DNA of 64,000 bases. It comes from Hymenopellis radicata. Lineage: Eukaryota > Basidiomycota > Agaricomycetes > Agaricales > Physalacriaceae. The stretch spans positions 124,001 through 188,000 of the forward strand of contig JADNRX010000013.1 in NCBI GenBank assembly GCA_015501595.1, in the 5' to 3' direction. Position 1 is the stretch's first letter. The number at the start of each line of letters is the position of its first letter. Under the pieces are notes generated by a model. It made no database searches, was not told the origin of the DNA, and saw only the letters and a program-made list of their open reading frames with translations. Shown one piece after another: positions 22,556 through 33,111 of this stretch. A program made the translations under genes and the position numbers.

Positions 22556-25500
22556 ATGCCGTCGGACGCCGTCAATGACACGTCGCTTGGGTCGCAGCCC
22601 GACCTTTCTCTTGGTTCCCTAGACTCCAACTTCTCCCCACCCCGTCTTCCGTCCAACTTCAACTCTAACGCATCCATCAACGTTCTCTCTACGCCCGTTG
22701 CTGGCTCCTCTAAACGCCACGGAAATGGAACTACATACGCCGATGATGACGACCATAATACCCCAGGTCCCAGTAGCAGACATACGGATCCGACACGCCA
22801 TCGCGACCAAAACGCGGTAAATCCGGTAAAGGAGCGCTCACATTACGGGACCAGGAAAAGGTGCGGTCTCTTTCTCAGACAGAGTACCCTCAACATCTCA
22901 CGTACACGCTACAGCACATTGACCACCTCAAGAAAGAGAACTTTGACATCAAGATCAAATGCCACTTCCTCGAAGAGCGTCTCGCTCAACTTGCTCCTGA
23001 TCAAATGGATGCTGCTCTTAAGCAAAACATCGATCTCAAGATTGAGCTTTCCGCACGCGGCCAGGAGATCAAACGCCTCAAAAAGCTTCTTCTTGAACTT
23101 GAACGCGAGCTAGAGCGCCTTCAGCGTGGTACAGGCGGTTCACGCTCTCGAGAACGCGAACTGGAAGACAAGTTGCGCGAACGGGAAATGGAGCTCAAGG
23201 ATCTGAGGCGACGGCAGCAGAATGGGTCCGTGAACGATGAACGGGCAATGGAGTTGGAGGAGCAGTTGGAAGAGGCTCGCGAATTGCTGGTGGAGAACAA
23301 TGGTGAGATTGAACGTCTTCGAGACATGATCGAGCAGGGCGATAGTGGCGGTGATTATGCACTCCGCAAACGCGTTGCAGAGCTTGAGGACGCAAACAAA
23401 CAGTGGCAGGACCGTATGTTCGAAATGACCGAAGACCACGAAGAAGAGAAGGGGGAACTCATGGACTCCATCGAATCTCTCGGCCTTAAAATCGAGCAGC
23501 TTCAAGATCGGAATGCTGCAGAACTGCAAGAACGGAGTCAGAGCCGAGCGATGATCCTAGACGAGCGGGAGCATAGAGAGCAGGTGGAGGATGATCTAAA
23601 CGACACGAAGGATAAGTTAGCAGCAGCACTAATCGAACTGCAGCAGAAGGAAGATGAGGTGGATGTAAAGAACGATGAATTGGACAATCTGCTAGCGCAG
23701 CATGACCAGATTGTCGAGCAATGGCGAGGCGAGGTGGAAGAAGCCCGACAACAAGTTGAAGAGTTACGCGACGTAAGTCTACATGGTCATTGCCTATTTC
23801 ATCTTCTTTAATCCCCTTGAAGGTCATTGCAGAAAGGGACACTGAGTCCAAAGACCTTCGTCTTACCATTTCGGAACTTGAAAGAAATACGGAGGATCTG
23901 CACTCCAAGTTCGAGGTTGCTCTGGCGCATTTGGAGCACGAAGGCGAGGAGAAGGAGAGTGAGATTGATGCCTTGACCGATGCAGTCAAGGAGCTTGGAG
24001 AGCAGATCTATAATCTCGAAGATGAGAGAGATCGAGTAAGAGAAGAGCACCGTAGGCAAAGGGAGGACGATGCTGCCGAGAGGGAAAGGTTGGAAGCGAT
24101 ATCAGCCGCTCTAAAGGAGGTACGTCGCACTGCTAATTTCAGCCTCGAATGGCATATCGACTCACGCTATGTAGAAAGTGGCCGCCTTGAAGGACGAACT
24201 TGAAGAAGTGACCGAGGCGTATGAGACATGCAGCCAAGAGATTCATGCTCACCGATCGCGACAAGAGGAGCTAGCACAACATGTCGAGAACCTTGTCGAA
24301 GAGCTTGAACAGGAACGTGATGCTCGGGCGCGTGCAGAGAGTGCTCTTGACGACGCGGAGAATAAATACGACTCGGACTTGCGCCGCGAGCGTCGAGCTC
24401 TCGAAGCCAAGGAGAGCGCTCTTCAAAGCACACTCGCCGACCTTACAAGGACACAGTCTTTGCTCAGCCAACGCGAAGCTGATCTGCAGGCCGTCCAAAA
24501 TGTGTTGCAAACCATCGAAGCCGAGTCTAAGCGAGCAGGAGAGACACACACCACCGCGCGCTTCTCTCTACAGCTTGAGGTGGATCGCCTCAAGCGCGAT
24601 TTGGAGCGCCTCGAGGATGAGCTGGCGCGCGCCAGAAAGGATCTCCAAGAGCGCGAAAGCAAAGGGCGAGATCGAGATGGTGATCTCGACAAGTTGCATG
24701 CGGACAATCGGGACCTCACTACCCAGCTGGCCGCGCAAACTCAGGCTCGTCTGAACTTGAGTGAGAAGCTGGATACAGTGCAGGGCAGTTTGAAGGCTGC
24801 AGAGGCTGAGGTGGCTAGCTTCAAAACGCGGGTATCGGAATTGGAGGCAAGGCTTGGGAAGGACCAACGCTCATTGTTGAATGCGGAGAGCCAGTATAGG
24901 GATCAGTTGACAGAGAGAAATACCCTGCTGCTCACCATCTACCAGTATATGGACAAGATCCTAGGGGTTGACAAAACACCGGTGAGCTCTTCACTTTATG
25001 TTTTGAGAACCTGGGCTCATGCGGTACAAGAAAACACGCGGTGCGGCGGAGACCAAGCCATTCACCAATTTCAGTGTCTTCCACGACAACCTGATCTCGC
25101 GACTGAAGTCTCTAAGCCAGATTCAGCTGGAATTTGACAAGCGTGTTAAGGAGACAGAGGGCCGATACACGGAGAAGCTGAATGACATGCGCAAGCAGCT
25201 CGATATGCGATGGAAGCAGATCGACAAATTCGAGGCCAGCGTGAAGCAGTACGCGGAGGTCAAGCAGACTTGGCGGAGGAAGTTTAACTCGAAAGAGGGC
25301 GAACTGGAAGCTATCAAGGTATACATTCTTTCGCACATACTGTCGGTATGCGCCCTAATTCGTCGTCCCATAGACTACCAACGCCGAAATGGCTGCCCAG
25401 CTGGCAGGTATGAAGCGGCCTGGTCAGACCGACTCCATGGAATTGCGCTCCTTGAGCACGCGCGCCGTGAACGCTGAGCGGCGGCTCAATAATGCTCAGA

Positions 25501-25838
25501 ATCAGCTACTTGCGACAGAGGAGAAGTTGGCTCAGCTTTCGCAGAGGAGCACCGCGGCGGATAGCAAGTGGGAGGCGCGTGTGAAGGAATATGAATCGAG
25601 ACTGAAGGCAGCGGAGGAGCGGGTCAAGAAGGAGAGACAAGGTGCGAAAGATCGTGTGTCCGAGTTGGAAAATTCTGTCAAGTGAGTGCAATCCTGTTCT
25701 AAACTTACGGACACTGATGTGGATGACAGGCTCTTGCAGAAGCAACTTGATCTGACACAGAAGCGAAGCCACCAGCTTAATGATGTTATTGACGCTAATC
25801 GAGTGGGGGGCTCGCCGGGGAGCAACTCTTCTCGGTGA
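22556..25838 (+). CDS. CM1-domain coiled-coil microtubule organiser (Mto1/ApsB/centrosomin type)
   Basis: Proteins with a centrosomin motif 1 recruit and activate gamma-tubulin complexes at spindle pole bodies, septa or the cytoplasm. After a Ser/Pro/Asp-rich N-terminus the CM1 block reads ALTLRDQEKHIDHLKKENFD then IKIKCHFLEERLAQL. It is formed by splicing a 48 nt intron (about 22861-22908). Almost all the rest is heptad-rich coiled coil (ELERELERLQRG, EERVKKERQGAKDRVSELEN). A conserved interruption near 24.9-25.3 kb reads TIYQYMDKILGVDKTP and FHDNLISRLKSLSQIQ. It ends GSPGSNSSR. The N-terminal arm and the CM1 block are in different frames, with a switch near 22785 that needs either one missing base or an intron with a weak donor. 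There are about seven introns. Confidence 0.84.
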
Positions 25839-26033
25839 ATATGACGGGTTACTCATTTCGTTTTGATTATCATGCTCGTCGCTTATCATAATTGCTCGGT
25901 ATAATTGTATCCTAGTTCTAGTCGTGTTGCTGTATCCTTATTCCTGTATACCCTCGTTTGCCGTATGCATATGAACATTGCTCTGAGATTATGGTGCATG
26001 GTACATAAGGTAAACTACATCTGGTGAGATATG
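25839..26033. other. convergent intergenic region
   Basis: This short stretch lies between the CM1 gene stop and the next minus-strand gene. It is T-rich, as expected of a 3' UTR. No other feature is seen. Confidence 0.45.
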
Positions 26034-26904
26034 TTATGTTAAATTGAATAGAGAACTTTCAGATCTGTGGCCCAAAGGCGGAGGAAGGTACGATCCGGTG
26101 GCAGCGAATACTAGGAGAGACCAGTCAGATTTCAAAATGGGGACGGTTGAGTGAAATATCTTACAGTAATTCTCAGCCTGTTCACTGGACATCCCGTCGA
26201 AGGGGTTTCGGTCATATGAATCCTCTGCATAGGATTTGGATGGCCTTCCGTGGAGAGCGTTTTGAATTGCCAGGAGACTTCCGCGGGGAAGTTTTCTGAG
26301 ATTGGCTTGAACTCGCTGCGGCTCCACCGTGAACGGTCTTCGCAAGTTCCTGGTTATACGAGGACCTCAATACATAATCGCCAGGAAAGAAATGGAAAGG
26401 GTACCTTCACATCGACAAGATTGTAGACGTACATGAACTCTGTGTCTCCGTGAGGGTTTTCTTTGACTTGTCGCGGCTTGATGGATCCCATATCGGCTGC
26501 AGTCAACTGCAAGTGAAGTGAGTAACGCTCGCAATCATATGAGCAAGTCTTATCACACCTGGTAGTCCTGCATTGCTTGCGTTTTCATGATAGTCCCTCC
26601 TTTCTTTTTGGTTGTACACGCTGGCCGGGAGAGCGCCGCAGAAGATGAAGGATCGTTCTTTAGTTGCGCCGCAAGTCTTTCGACATCGCCGGTGTTGTAC
26701 TTTTTGGTTTGGCCACCATAAAAATTGTCGAGAATTTTGGCGGGCAGCAAAGTGTCCAGGTCCGCCGGTTTCAGTTTATAGAGCTTAGCGGCGTCGGTGC
26801 GCTTCTGAGAAGACAGATTAGATTGATAAACGACGCGCTGATTATGAACTTACTATGAGAGGCGTTTTATCTCGCTTCGCAAGTTTCTTTGGTGAAACGG
26901 GCAT
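26034..26904 (-). CDS. unrecognised small basic protein, weakly XPA-like
   Basis: The start MPVSPKKLAKRDKTPLI is spliced to KRTDAAKLYKLKPADLDTLL, then PAKILDNFYGGQTKKYNTGD and VERLAAQLKND. A Ser/Ala/Lys linker (PACTTKKKGGTIMKTQAMQD) is followed by a new exon LTAADMGSIKPRQVKENPHG, DTEFMYVYNLVDVK. The KxTDAxxxYxLxxxDL pattern recalls the XPA/Rad14 C-terminal DNA-binding fold, but there is no zinc finger, and I do not claim orthology. The 3' end is unresolved. In-phase splicing gives a Ser/Lys-rich tail stopping at 26212, while the alternative frame running to 26034 reads YAEDSYDRNPFDGMSSEQAE and looks at least as coding. A one-base error between them is possible. Confidence 0.5.
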
Positions 26905-27331
26905 CGTTGTCAGTGGTCGAACGCCGAACGGATTTAGCGCGTCTCAATTGTGAACATGACCCTGACTCGTGTCCCTATCGCCGGAACGACCCGGTCGGCC
27001 CTCTTTTTCCTGCTCGAGCCTCGCACTCGTGCTTGACTCGTGCAGACCAAGATCAATGAATTGACCGAGAATCTCTCATCCATCTGCGTACTGTCTTCTT
27101 TGCATCACTCCACTCCGGCAGGCAAATGTGCTCCAATCCCATCCAAGAGGGACCGTGCCTTTTCGAGACCTTATCCTTCGAAAAGGCACCATGCCAATCG
27201 ATTCAAAGGAAGATGGCCTCCAGTTGTTCAGTTGCCTGACAAGCACCTCTGTGACTCCTGATAAATAGGATACTTGATGCATGCGCTGTCGTTCAGTGTC
27301 CTTTGGCTCCTTTCTTCATCTCAACGGTACC
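26905..27331. other. divergent intergenic region between two unrecognised genes
   Basis: About 425 bp hold the upstream regions of both flanking genes. A short inverted arrangement around 27146-27190 repeats the word CTTTTCGA / TCGAAAAG, a possible hairpin. No coding or RNA feature is convincing. Confidence 0.4.
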
Positions 27332-29904
27332 ATGCGGCATGCCTACCTTAGTGGCGTCTTTTCCCTCACTTTGATTCTACAAGCCTTCTGTATACAGCCG
27401 GCCGACTTATTTACCGCATTCCAAGAGTTTCTTCAGAGGTCAGTATTAACTTATTGCTCTTAATTCGTTCAGAGTCTGAATCCAACTCTGCAGTGTCGCC
27501 AGTGCCCCAAGTATACCACGGAATGGAAACAGCTCGATGTTATCTACCGATTGTATTGGTCGAATCGATATGATCATCAGTGGGTAATCATCTTGGTCCT
27601 AGCCGGAGAAATTCTGACAGATTTCCCAAGCTCTGACAGGCATAGAAAGTAACTCTGGTACGCTAACAGTGTTCCAGCTGATGCTTCAGATGATTCATGG
27701 GCTTCGCCAGAATTTCTTTACGGCGTTCCCAACTTAGTCGCCAGTTCCAACACAACCCAACTCATCGGCGTACCCCTCAGCGCCACCGTAGAGTCACTGT
27801 CGATACAACACTCTGTTGTGGCAGCAAGTGTTATATTTTATATGCATCGGGGATCACCGTCGATGTCGCCAGTTCCTCTTCAGGTGGACATATGGATGCA
27901 TTTTACAGACGATCTGAAAGTCGATGCGTATGACTTCAGTTCGCGCCGCTTTGACAGTTACCTGGACTATGCAAAAGTACCTCTCGGTGACAGCATATCG
28001 AAGAGCTTCCGCCGGACTCCAACCGAAGCATATCTCTCGTCGCCCAGAGAGCCGTGACGGATATTTGTGAGGCAGCTACAATATATTGCACTGATGGTAA
28101 TGCGCAATATGCCTCGTGCGTCCCTGTCTTTTCCTACTTTTCCGTGTCCTTTAATCCCGTCTAGCTTTGATGACTGCTACGCTACTCTCTCCTCGATGTC
28201 TGTAGACTCGGATCTGGATGTTTGCAGGTAGAATTTATTCATGTGTCGGAATGATGAAGCATACAACGTTGCCTGGCAGGTACATTTACAAGGACCTAGT
28301 CACGTTCCGACCCAACGTCCACTGCCCACGCCTTGGTACTGAAGATGGATTTGGATGCGGTTGATACTTCTTCCCGTGTCTCTTTGCCTGACTTCTCAAT
28401 ACCTTGTTAGGCACTCGAAGCTACACGGACTTAACAACTGTGTATCCTTTCACAACTAGCCTTCTATCGGTCAACATCACGGGTTCAGGGACTGAGGGCC
28501 TTCCAGCGGACACCTTGGAGGAATTGATGAGGATGAATATGCTTGAGATATATCCTACAACGGTCGCCTTCGTACGACTTCTACTTTGTTGCATCGGAAC
28601 CGTTGGCTCACACGTGTGCAGTATGGGATCCCGATCTTTCTCTATATTCTGCTGCTCTATGTATCTAGCAAGTTCACTGAAGTGGCGTTGTTTCGTTTCT
28701 CGTCGGTCTTTGTGGGCCTCTCCTTCGAGAACAGGCGGAACACCATTACATGTATGTGGATATATTCCATTGTCAGAATCGTGTTCATCAGTTCCTTGCA
28801 TAGATGCTATGAACGCATTCTACACAACAGTGGCACTGGCGTTGCAGCTTTTTGCGTCTCCGATGCTCCTTGAGCGGTATACGGTCGATCGTATGGGGGC
28901 GGTGCGCGTGGTCAGTCTTGTCATATCCGGGCTCTGTAAGGACATTCGTACGAGCAACCATCTGACTCCTCTCACGGCTTCGCATAGATCTTTTCGAAAT
29001 GATTTATCGCCCAAATATGCGTTGGCCCCTCTTGATACACCATTTCTGCGTGCGTCAGCTAATTCTGTTCTAGGAATGTAATAGCTCATTAGCTTCGTCG
29101 CATAGACTTTGTTCTCGGTCATATTCTTACAGGTTGCTTTACAGATAACCTCAACCCGGCCATTCTGGTAGCTGGATACATCTGGCTCTTCCAGGCTACT
29201 ACAGAGCAGTCGATATTTATCGGATTGTTAATGTATCGGTTGCGCTATCCGAAGGAGACAGTCCAGTGGGTATTGAAGTTCGCAGCGGTGCAATCTTGTA
29301 AGAACATTGACATTCCGCGTATCATCAATTGACTCCAGAGAAAGCATCTTCAAGCTGACCTTCGCCATATATCTGCTGATTTGGTGGGGTGCCAAGCTTT
29401 CAAAGTTTCATGAGAGATCAGTCTGGCCTTGAGCGTTATGTTGGTATTGATCGCATCTACGCTGATGGCGACACAAGTGTGAGCGGTCGTGAATTCTCAT
29501 GTTTCTCGCGTCTTATGTGCAACAGATATGGGTCATATGCGACTTGGTGTATTGCAACGAATATGGATAAGCGCGCCACTCGAGCGTTGGTAATTCCACG
29601 GCCAAGCCAACCAGCCTCATACGTTGTTGACGAGTCCTTCGAGTACCACCCTTTGGCCCATTCGCGGATGAGAAGCACAGAAAAAACCGATACCATGTTC
29701 GATACCGAGTCCTTCATGACCGTGCCGTTTTTCGCTGATGCGAAGCCGGAGCCTATCGAAGTCTCAAATCCGACCATCTCATTTTCGCCTTACGATTTTA
29801 CCGGGCCTCTAGGTGGTCGTGACTCCATTCTTATGTTCGGTAGCGATCAGACTAGGTTGGGAACGGAGCGACGAAGCTACAACGGGACTTCTTTACCAAT
29901 GTGA
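27332..29904 (+). CDS. unrecognised secretory-pathway multi-pass membrane protein
   Basis: The start MRHAYLSGVFSLTLILQAFC is a signal peptide. A luminal or extracellular region follows with paired cysteines (QCRQCPKY, ICEAATIYCTDGNAQYAS, FRPNVHCPRLGTEDGFGCG). After SLLSVNITGSGTEGLPADTL come at least six hydrophobic segments: IPIFLYILLLYVSSKFTEVA, FYTTVALALQLFASPML, VVSLVISGL, MRWPLLIHHFC, NPAILVAGYIWLFQATTEQS and LTFAIYLLIWWGAKL. The cytosolic tail is Ser/Pro/Asp-rich and ends RRSYNGTSLPM. The HH within WPLLIHHF is reminiscent of TLC-domain proteins, but this is weak. Around ten introns are needed, and one homopolymer (TTT at 29138-29140) seems short by a base. Exon borders in 27.5-28.1 kb and 29.3-29.6 kb are uncertain. 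I recall similar uncharacterised proteins in mushrooms; function unknown. Confidence 0.6.
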
Positions 29905-30147
29905 CGACTGTATGCTAGTTTGTGACTAGATATTACGACGGAATGTTGTACTACATATGATCGTGCCATCTCTAGAATCATGCCACTTAATTGAAATTTG
30001 AATCGAGAACCAAGTCGAATGACCGTCAACAGAATGCTGTGGCGGTGCAGGCAACCTGTTCGCTGATCGGGGACCACGTGGGAGAATACAAAGTGGGACG
30101 ATTCTTGCGAGGACGGGGTTAGTCCATCTTTCTTTCCAACCTTCATC
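29905..30147. promoter_or_regulatory. SRE1 upstream region
   Basis: This 240 bp region precedes the SRE1 ATG. An E-box-like CACGTG lies at about 30074-30079 (GGACCACGTGGGAG). It is a palindromic bHLH target, about 70 bp upstream of the ATG, and could allow self-regulation by the SREBP it precedes. This is inference from the motif alone; SREBPs usually bind non-palindromic SREs but also E-boxes. Confidence 0.35.
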
Positions 30148-32768
30148 ATGGATTTCTCTGCTCCCTCGCCGTCAGAGTCCACGTCGGGCTCGTCGTCGGG
30201 GTTCGACTCGAATGACCCACTGGACCTAAATCTCATTCTGCAGGAGGATATGATCCAAGATAGTCCCGTGTCAACAGACTGGTCCCAGCTGTCTTCAATT
30301 TGGCAGGAATTTCCGGATTTCCAGAGCATGGATTTCAGCAACTCACCCATGGTTGTTGACCCCAGCATGCTCAGCAAGCCCTCCATTGAACCCAATTCAC
30401 TATCCAAACCTCACTACGACTACGACTTCCCATTTACATTCCAGTTGCAGAGTACCTCCTCCCTCTCTTCCTCGGATACGAGTTCCTTTCCTCGGCGTCT
30501 CTCGGTGTCGTCGGGTTCAGGCTCTATCTCGTCTAGCTCCGAATCTTTCACAGATCCAGCTGCCGAACTCGCTCAAAGAGTTCGCGAATTCGCTGGTGTA
30601 ATGATGGCGTTGCCAACGAGTATGTCCGCGTTACTGTGTTCCATCCGTTCTATCCTCATCAAATTTCGTAGATGGTGCATTATCCTCGTCCTCGTCCTCA
30701 ATATCTTCCGCGGCTTCTACACCTCCACCGACAACGCCTCCCTCGTCCGAACTGTCTGGTCAGACCACGTTAGCAACCTCCGAGATTCCCAATACAGGCG
30801 CTTCTACCATGATGATGTCTTCTCGGCCGAAAACCTCTCATACCACCATTGAACGCCGCTATCGTACGAACCTGAATGCTCGCATCCAGTCCCTTCGAAT
30901 GGCTGTTCCGGCGCTACGCGTCCTGGAATGGAACGATGGCTCCAAGAAGAGCAAAGGTACCAAGGCCAAGATCAAGGCCGAAGAGGGCATGGACACCATC
31001 GATGAGAGAGGTTTCGTTGACGGCGTTAAGGTGGCCAGGAAGTGCAGTAAAGCCAATGTCCTCGGCAAGGCTGTGGAGTATATCAGTGTGCTCAAGAAAC
31101 GAGAGTTGCGTCTGCGACGGGAGCAGGACGGGTTAAAGGCTTTGCTCTCTGGCCTAGTCGGTGGACCTGCTTTGCTAAACGCATGGGAGAGGGAATGGAA
31201 GGATAAATTTGGTGGTGAGGAGAAGGACGAGGTGGACGGTATGGACGAAGATGGTGCAGACTCTGATGATGATGACAATGATGAGGAAGAGGAGCGCAAA
31301 CGAAAGAAGCCCAAGGTATCTCCACCACCTCCACCCGTCAGCGCTGCACCCATGGCTCCTGGATGGTACCGGAAAAGCGAAAACGTGGACGTCCTCGCAA
31401 GGTCGTACCGCCTCCGACCATGCCAGAGCCTGTATCTCCTCCCACTATAGCACCGCAGTCCCAGGCCCCCCAATACCTTCTGGCCACCTTCGCGCTCTTC
31501 TCCTTCTTTAACAATCCTTTGACGTCATCGCCTTCACCTTCGTCAGTTACTCATGAAGGTGTTGTTCTGGGTGCCAAGCCACATACCACCGTCAACAGCT
31601 ACCAAACATTCATTCAAGCATTCCACCTCGTTGTCTCCCTGCTTGTCTTCGCGTCTATTCTCTGGCCATGGTTCGGCAAGTTCTCGTCTCGTGTCAAAGC
31701 TGACTCGTTCCGCCATGTCAAACGCGAGCCTACAAACACGCCAGTGAAGATCACGCGTACCGCTAGCTTGTCCACCGCGCTACAGATTTCCAACCGTGGC
31801 AAACAGGGAGAAACTGAGAAGCTGAGGAAGGCCCTCGGATGGGGATGTAAGGGCGACTCGTTCGAGGAGAAAGGATTGGAACAACGGGCTTGGGTTCGAC
31901 TTGGGGAAATTTGTATTTTTAATCCAGGTCTGTGTCGCATCTTGATTCTCTGTCTTGCCTTGCTCATCTTTACCTAGATCAAACCTCTTTCGCCTCGAGG
32001 CTTTTCACGATCTACCACCTCCGTGCCCACCTTCCTTGGTTCAGTGCGAGCGCCGGTGACTTGACGACGTTGGCTATGCTATTGTGTCCTCTCGCAAAAG
32101 GCCGTGCCGCGAGCATCTGGGAAGCCGCTCGCAATAACGGATTGACGCAGGGGCGTGCATGCGCTTATGAACGTCTGGTTCTCGCATCTGTTGGAGTCGA
32201 AGAAGCTGCGGCCATTGTCAAGGCTAATCGAGTGCACAGGGAACCGCGCCACACTCCCATCGGTGTTGTCGCCTCCAGTCTTCTATTGCAACGGCTGAAA
32301 AAACACTCAGCCCTTATGTTTGTCGGCTCCGTTGTTCCTCTTCAACTGGATGCGAACAACGACAAAGAGGAGGAAGCACGCCGAGTTACTGTTGATTCCG
32401 CGCGGTCTCTAGGCGGTAGAATGGCTCAGTTGGGTGACGCGTTTGAACAGGTTTGGAATGGTGGACACGTTGACATCGACAATTCTGCATTCTCCGATGG
32501 CCTGGAGAGCGACATCTGGACCTTACTGTCCGCGATTGTTATGTACCGCAGGATCTTCCCCTCTGCTGTACTGGGCTCAGGCGCTGAAGGGGTTTCCATC
32601 TTGCTCAGCCCTCCACCGAGCCCAACGTTGGCGGATCATGAGTTTGGCGGGTACAAGCTAAGAACAATCATGGGCGGGAAGGTCTTTGATGACGAGGAAA
32701 TTGAGGAGGCGAGGGACAGGGTTGTGGACATGTTGGTGGCGTTGGAACGCCGGGGACGTGCCTGTTGA
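30148..32768 (+). CDS. SRE1: SREBP-like membrane-bound bHLH transcription factor
   Basis: Fungal Sre1 proteins are held in the ER by two membrane helices, released by proteolysis when sterol or oxygen falls, and activate ergosterol and hypoxia genes. The acidic Ser/Pro-rich N-terminus (MDFSAPSPSESTSGSSSGFD) fits an activation domain. The bHLH basic region reads KTSHTTIERRYRTNLNARIQ; the Tyr in ERRYR is the SREBP hallmark. Helix 2 reads CSKANVLGKAVEYISVLKKR. An Asp/Glu tract follows, then an AT-hook-like EKRKRGRPRKV. Hydrophobic segments YLLATFALFSFFN and AFHLVVSLLVFASILWPWF are the two expected helices. The C-terminal domain ends VDMLVALERRGRAC. Introns fall near 30618-30672 and 31927-31976. 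The frame before MVPEKRKRG is offset by one base at about 31362. Confidence 0.91.
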
Positions 32769-33111
32769 ATTATAAGGACTGGGCTCACATTATCTATAAT
32801 ATAAGTATTTTTTTCAAATAGTAACTCGGTTCATCGATTCACGACCGACTGTTCTGCGCACAATGACAGCCTATCAGAGAATTGCGTTGTGTTCCGTCGC
32901 GTTGTAACTGGGCACGAACGGAACCATGAGTTTATACAGGAACTAATAAGATGGTATAGAGGATTATGTCGATTATGTAGGTCAGTACTATGTATGCTTT
33001 CAATCCTTGTCGTAGTTCGATGGCTTTGCTGGGGGTTGGGTATGTTCTAAATGATGGGATATGCTACATATATATATGTCGATAAATCAGTGCAGACAGA
33101 ACTAGTGCTGT
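32769..33111. other. convergent intergenic region, AT-rich
   Basis: This separates the SRE1 stop (+) from the glycosyltransferase stop (-). It holds an AT-rich stretch near 32800-32820 and a (TA)n-like run at 33068-33077. Both are likely 3' UTR or polyadenylation sequence. No coding feature. Confidence 0.45.

Noticed and set aside
27040..27261. Plus-strand open frame before the membrane protein gene
   Set aside because: No ATG context, homology or splice continuity; lies in a divergent promoter region.
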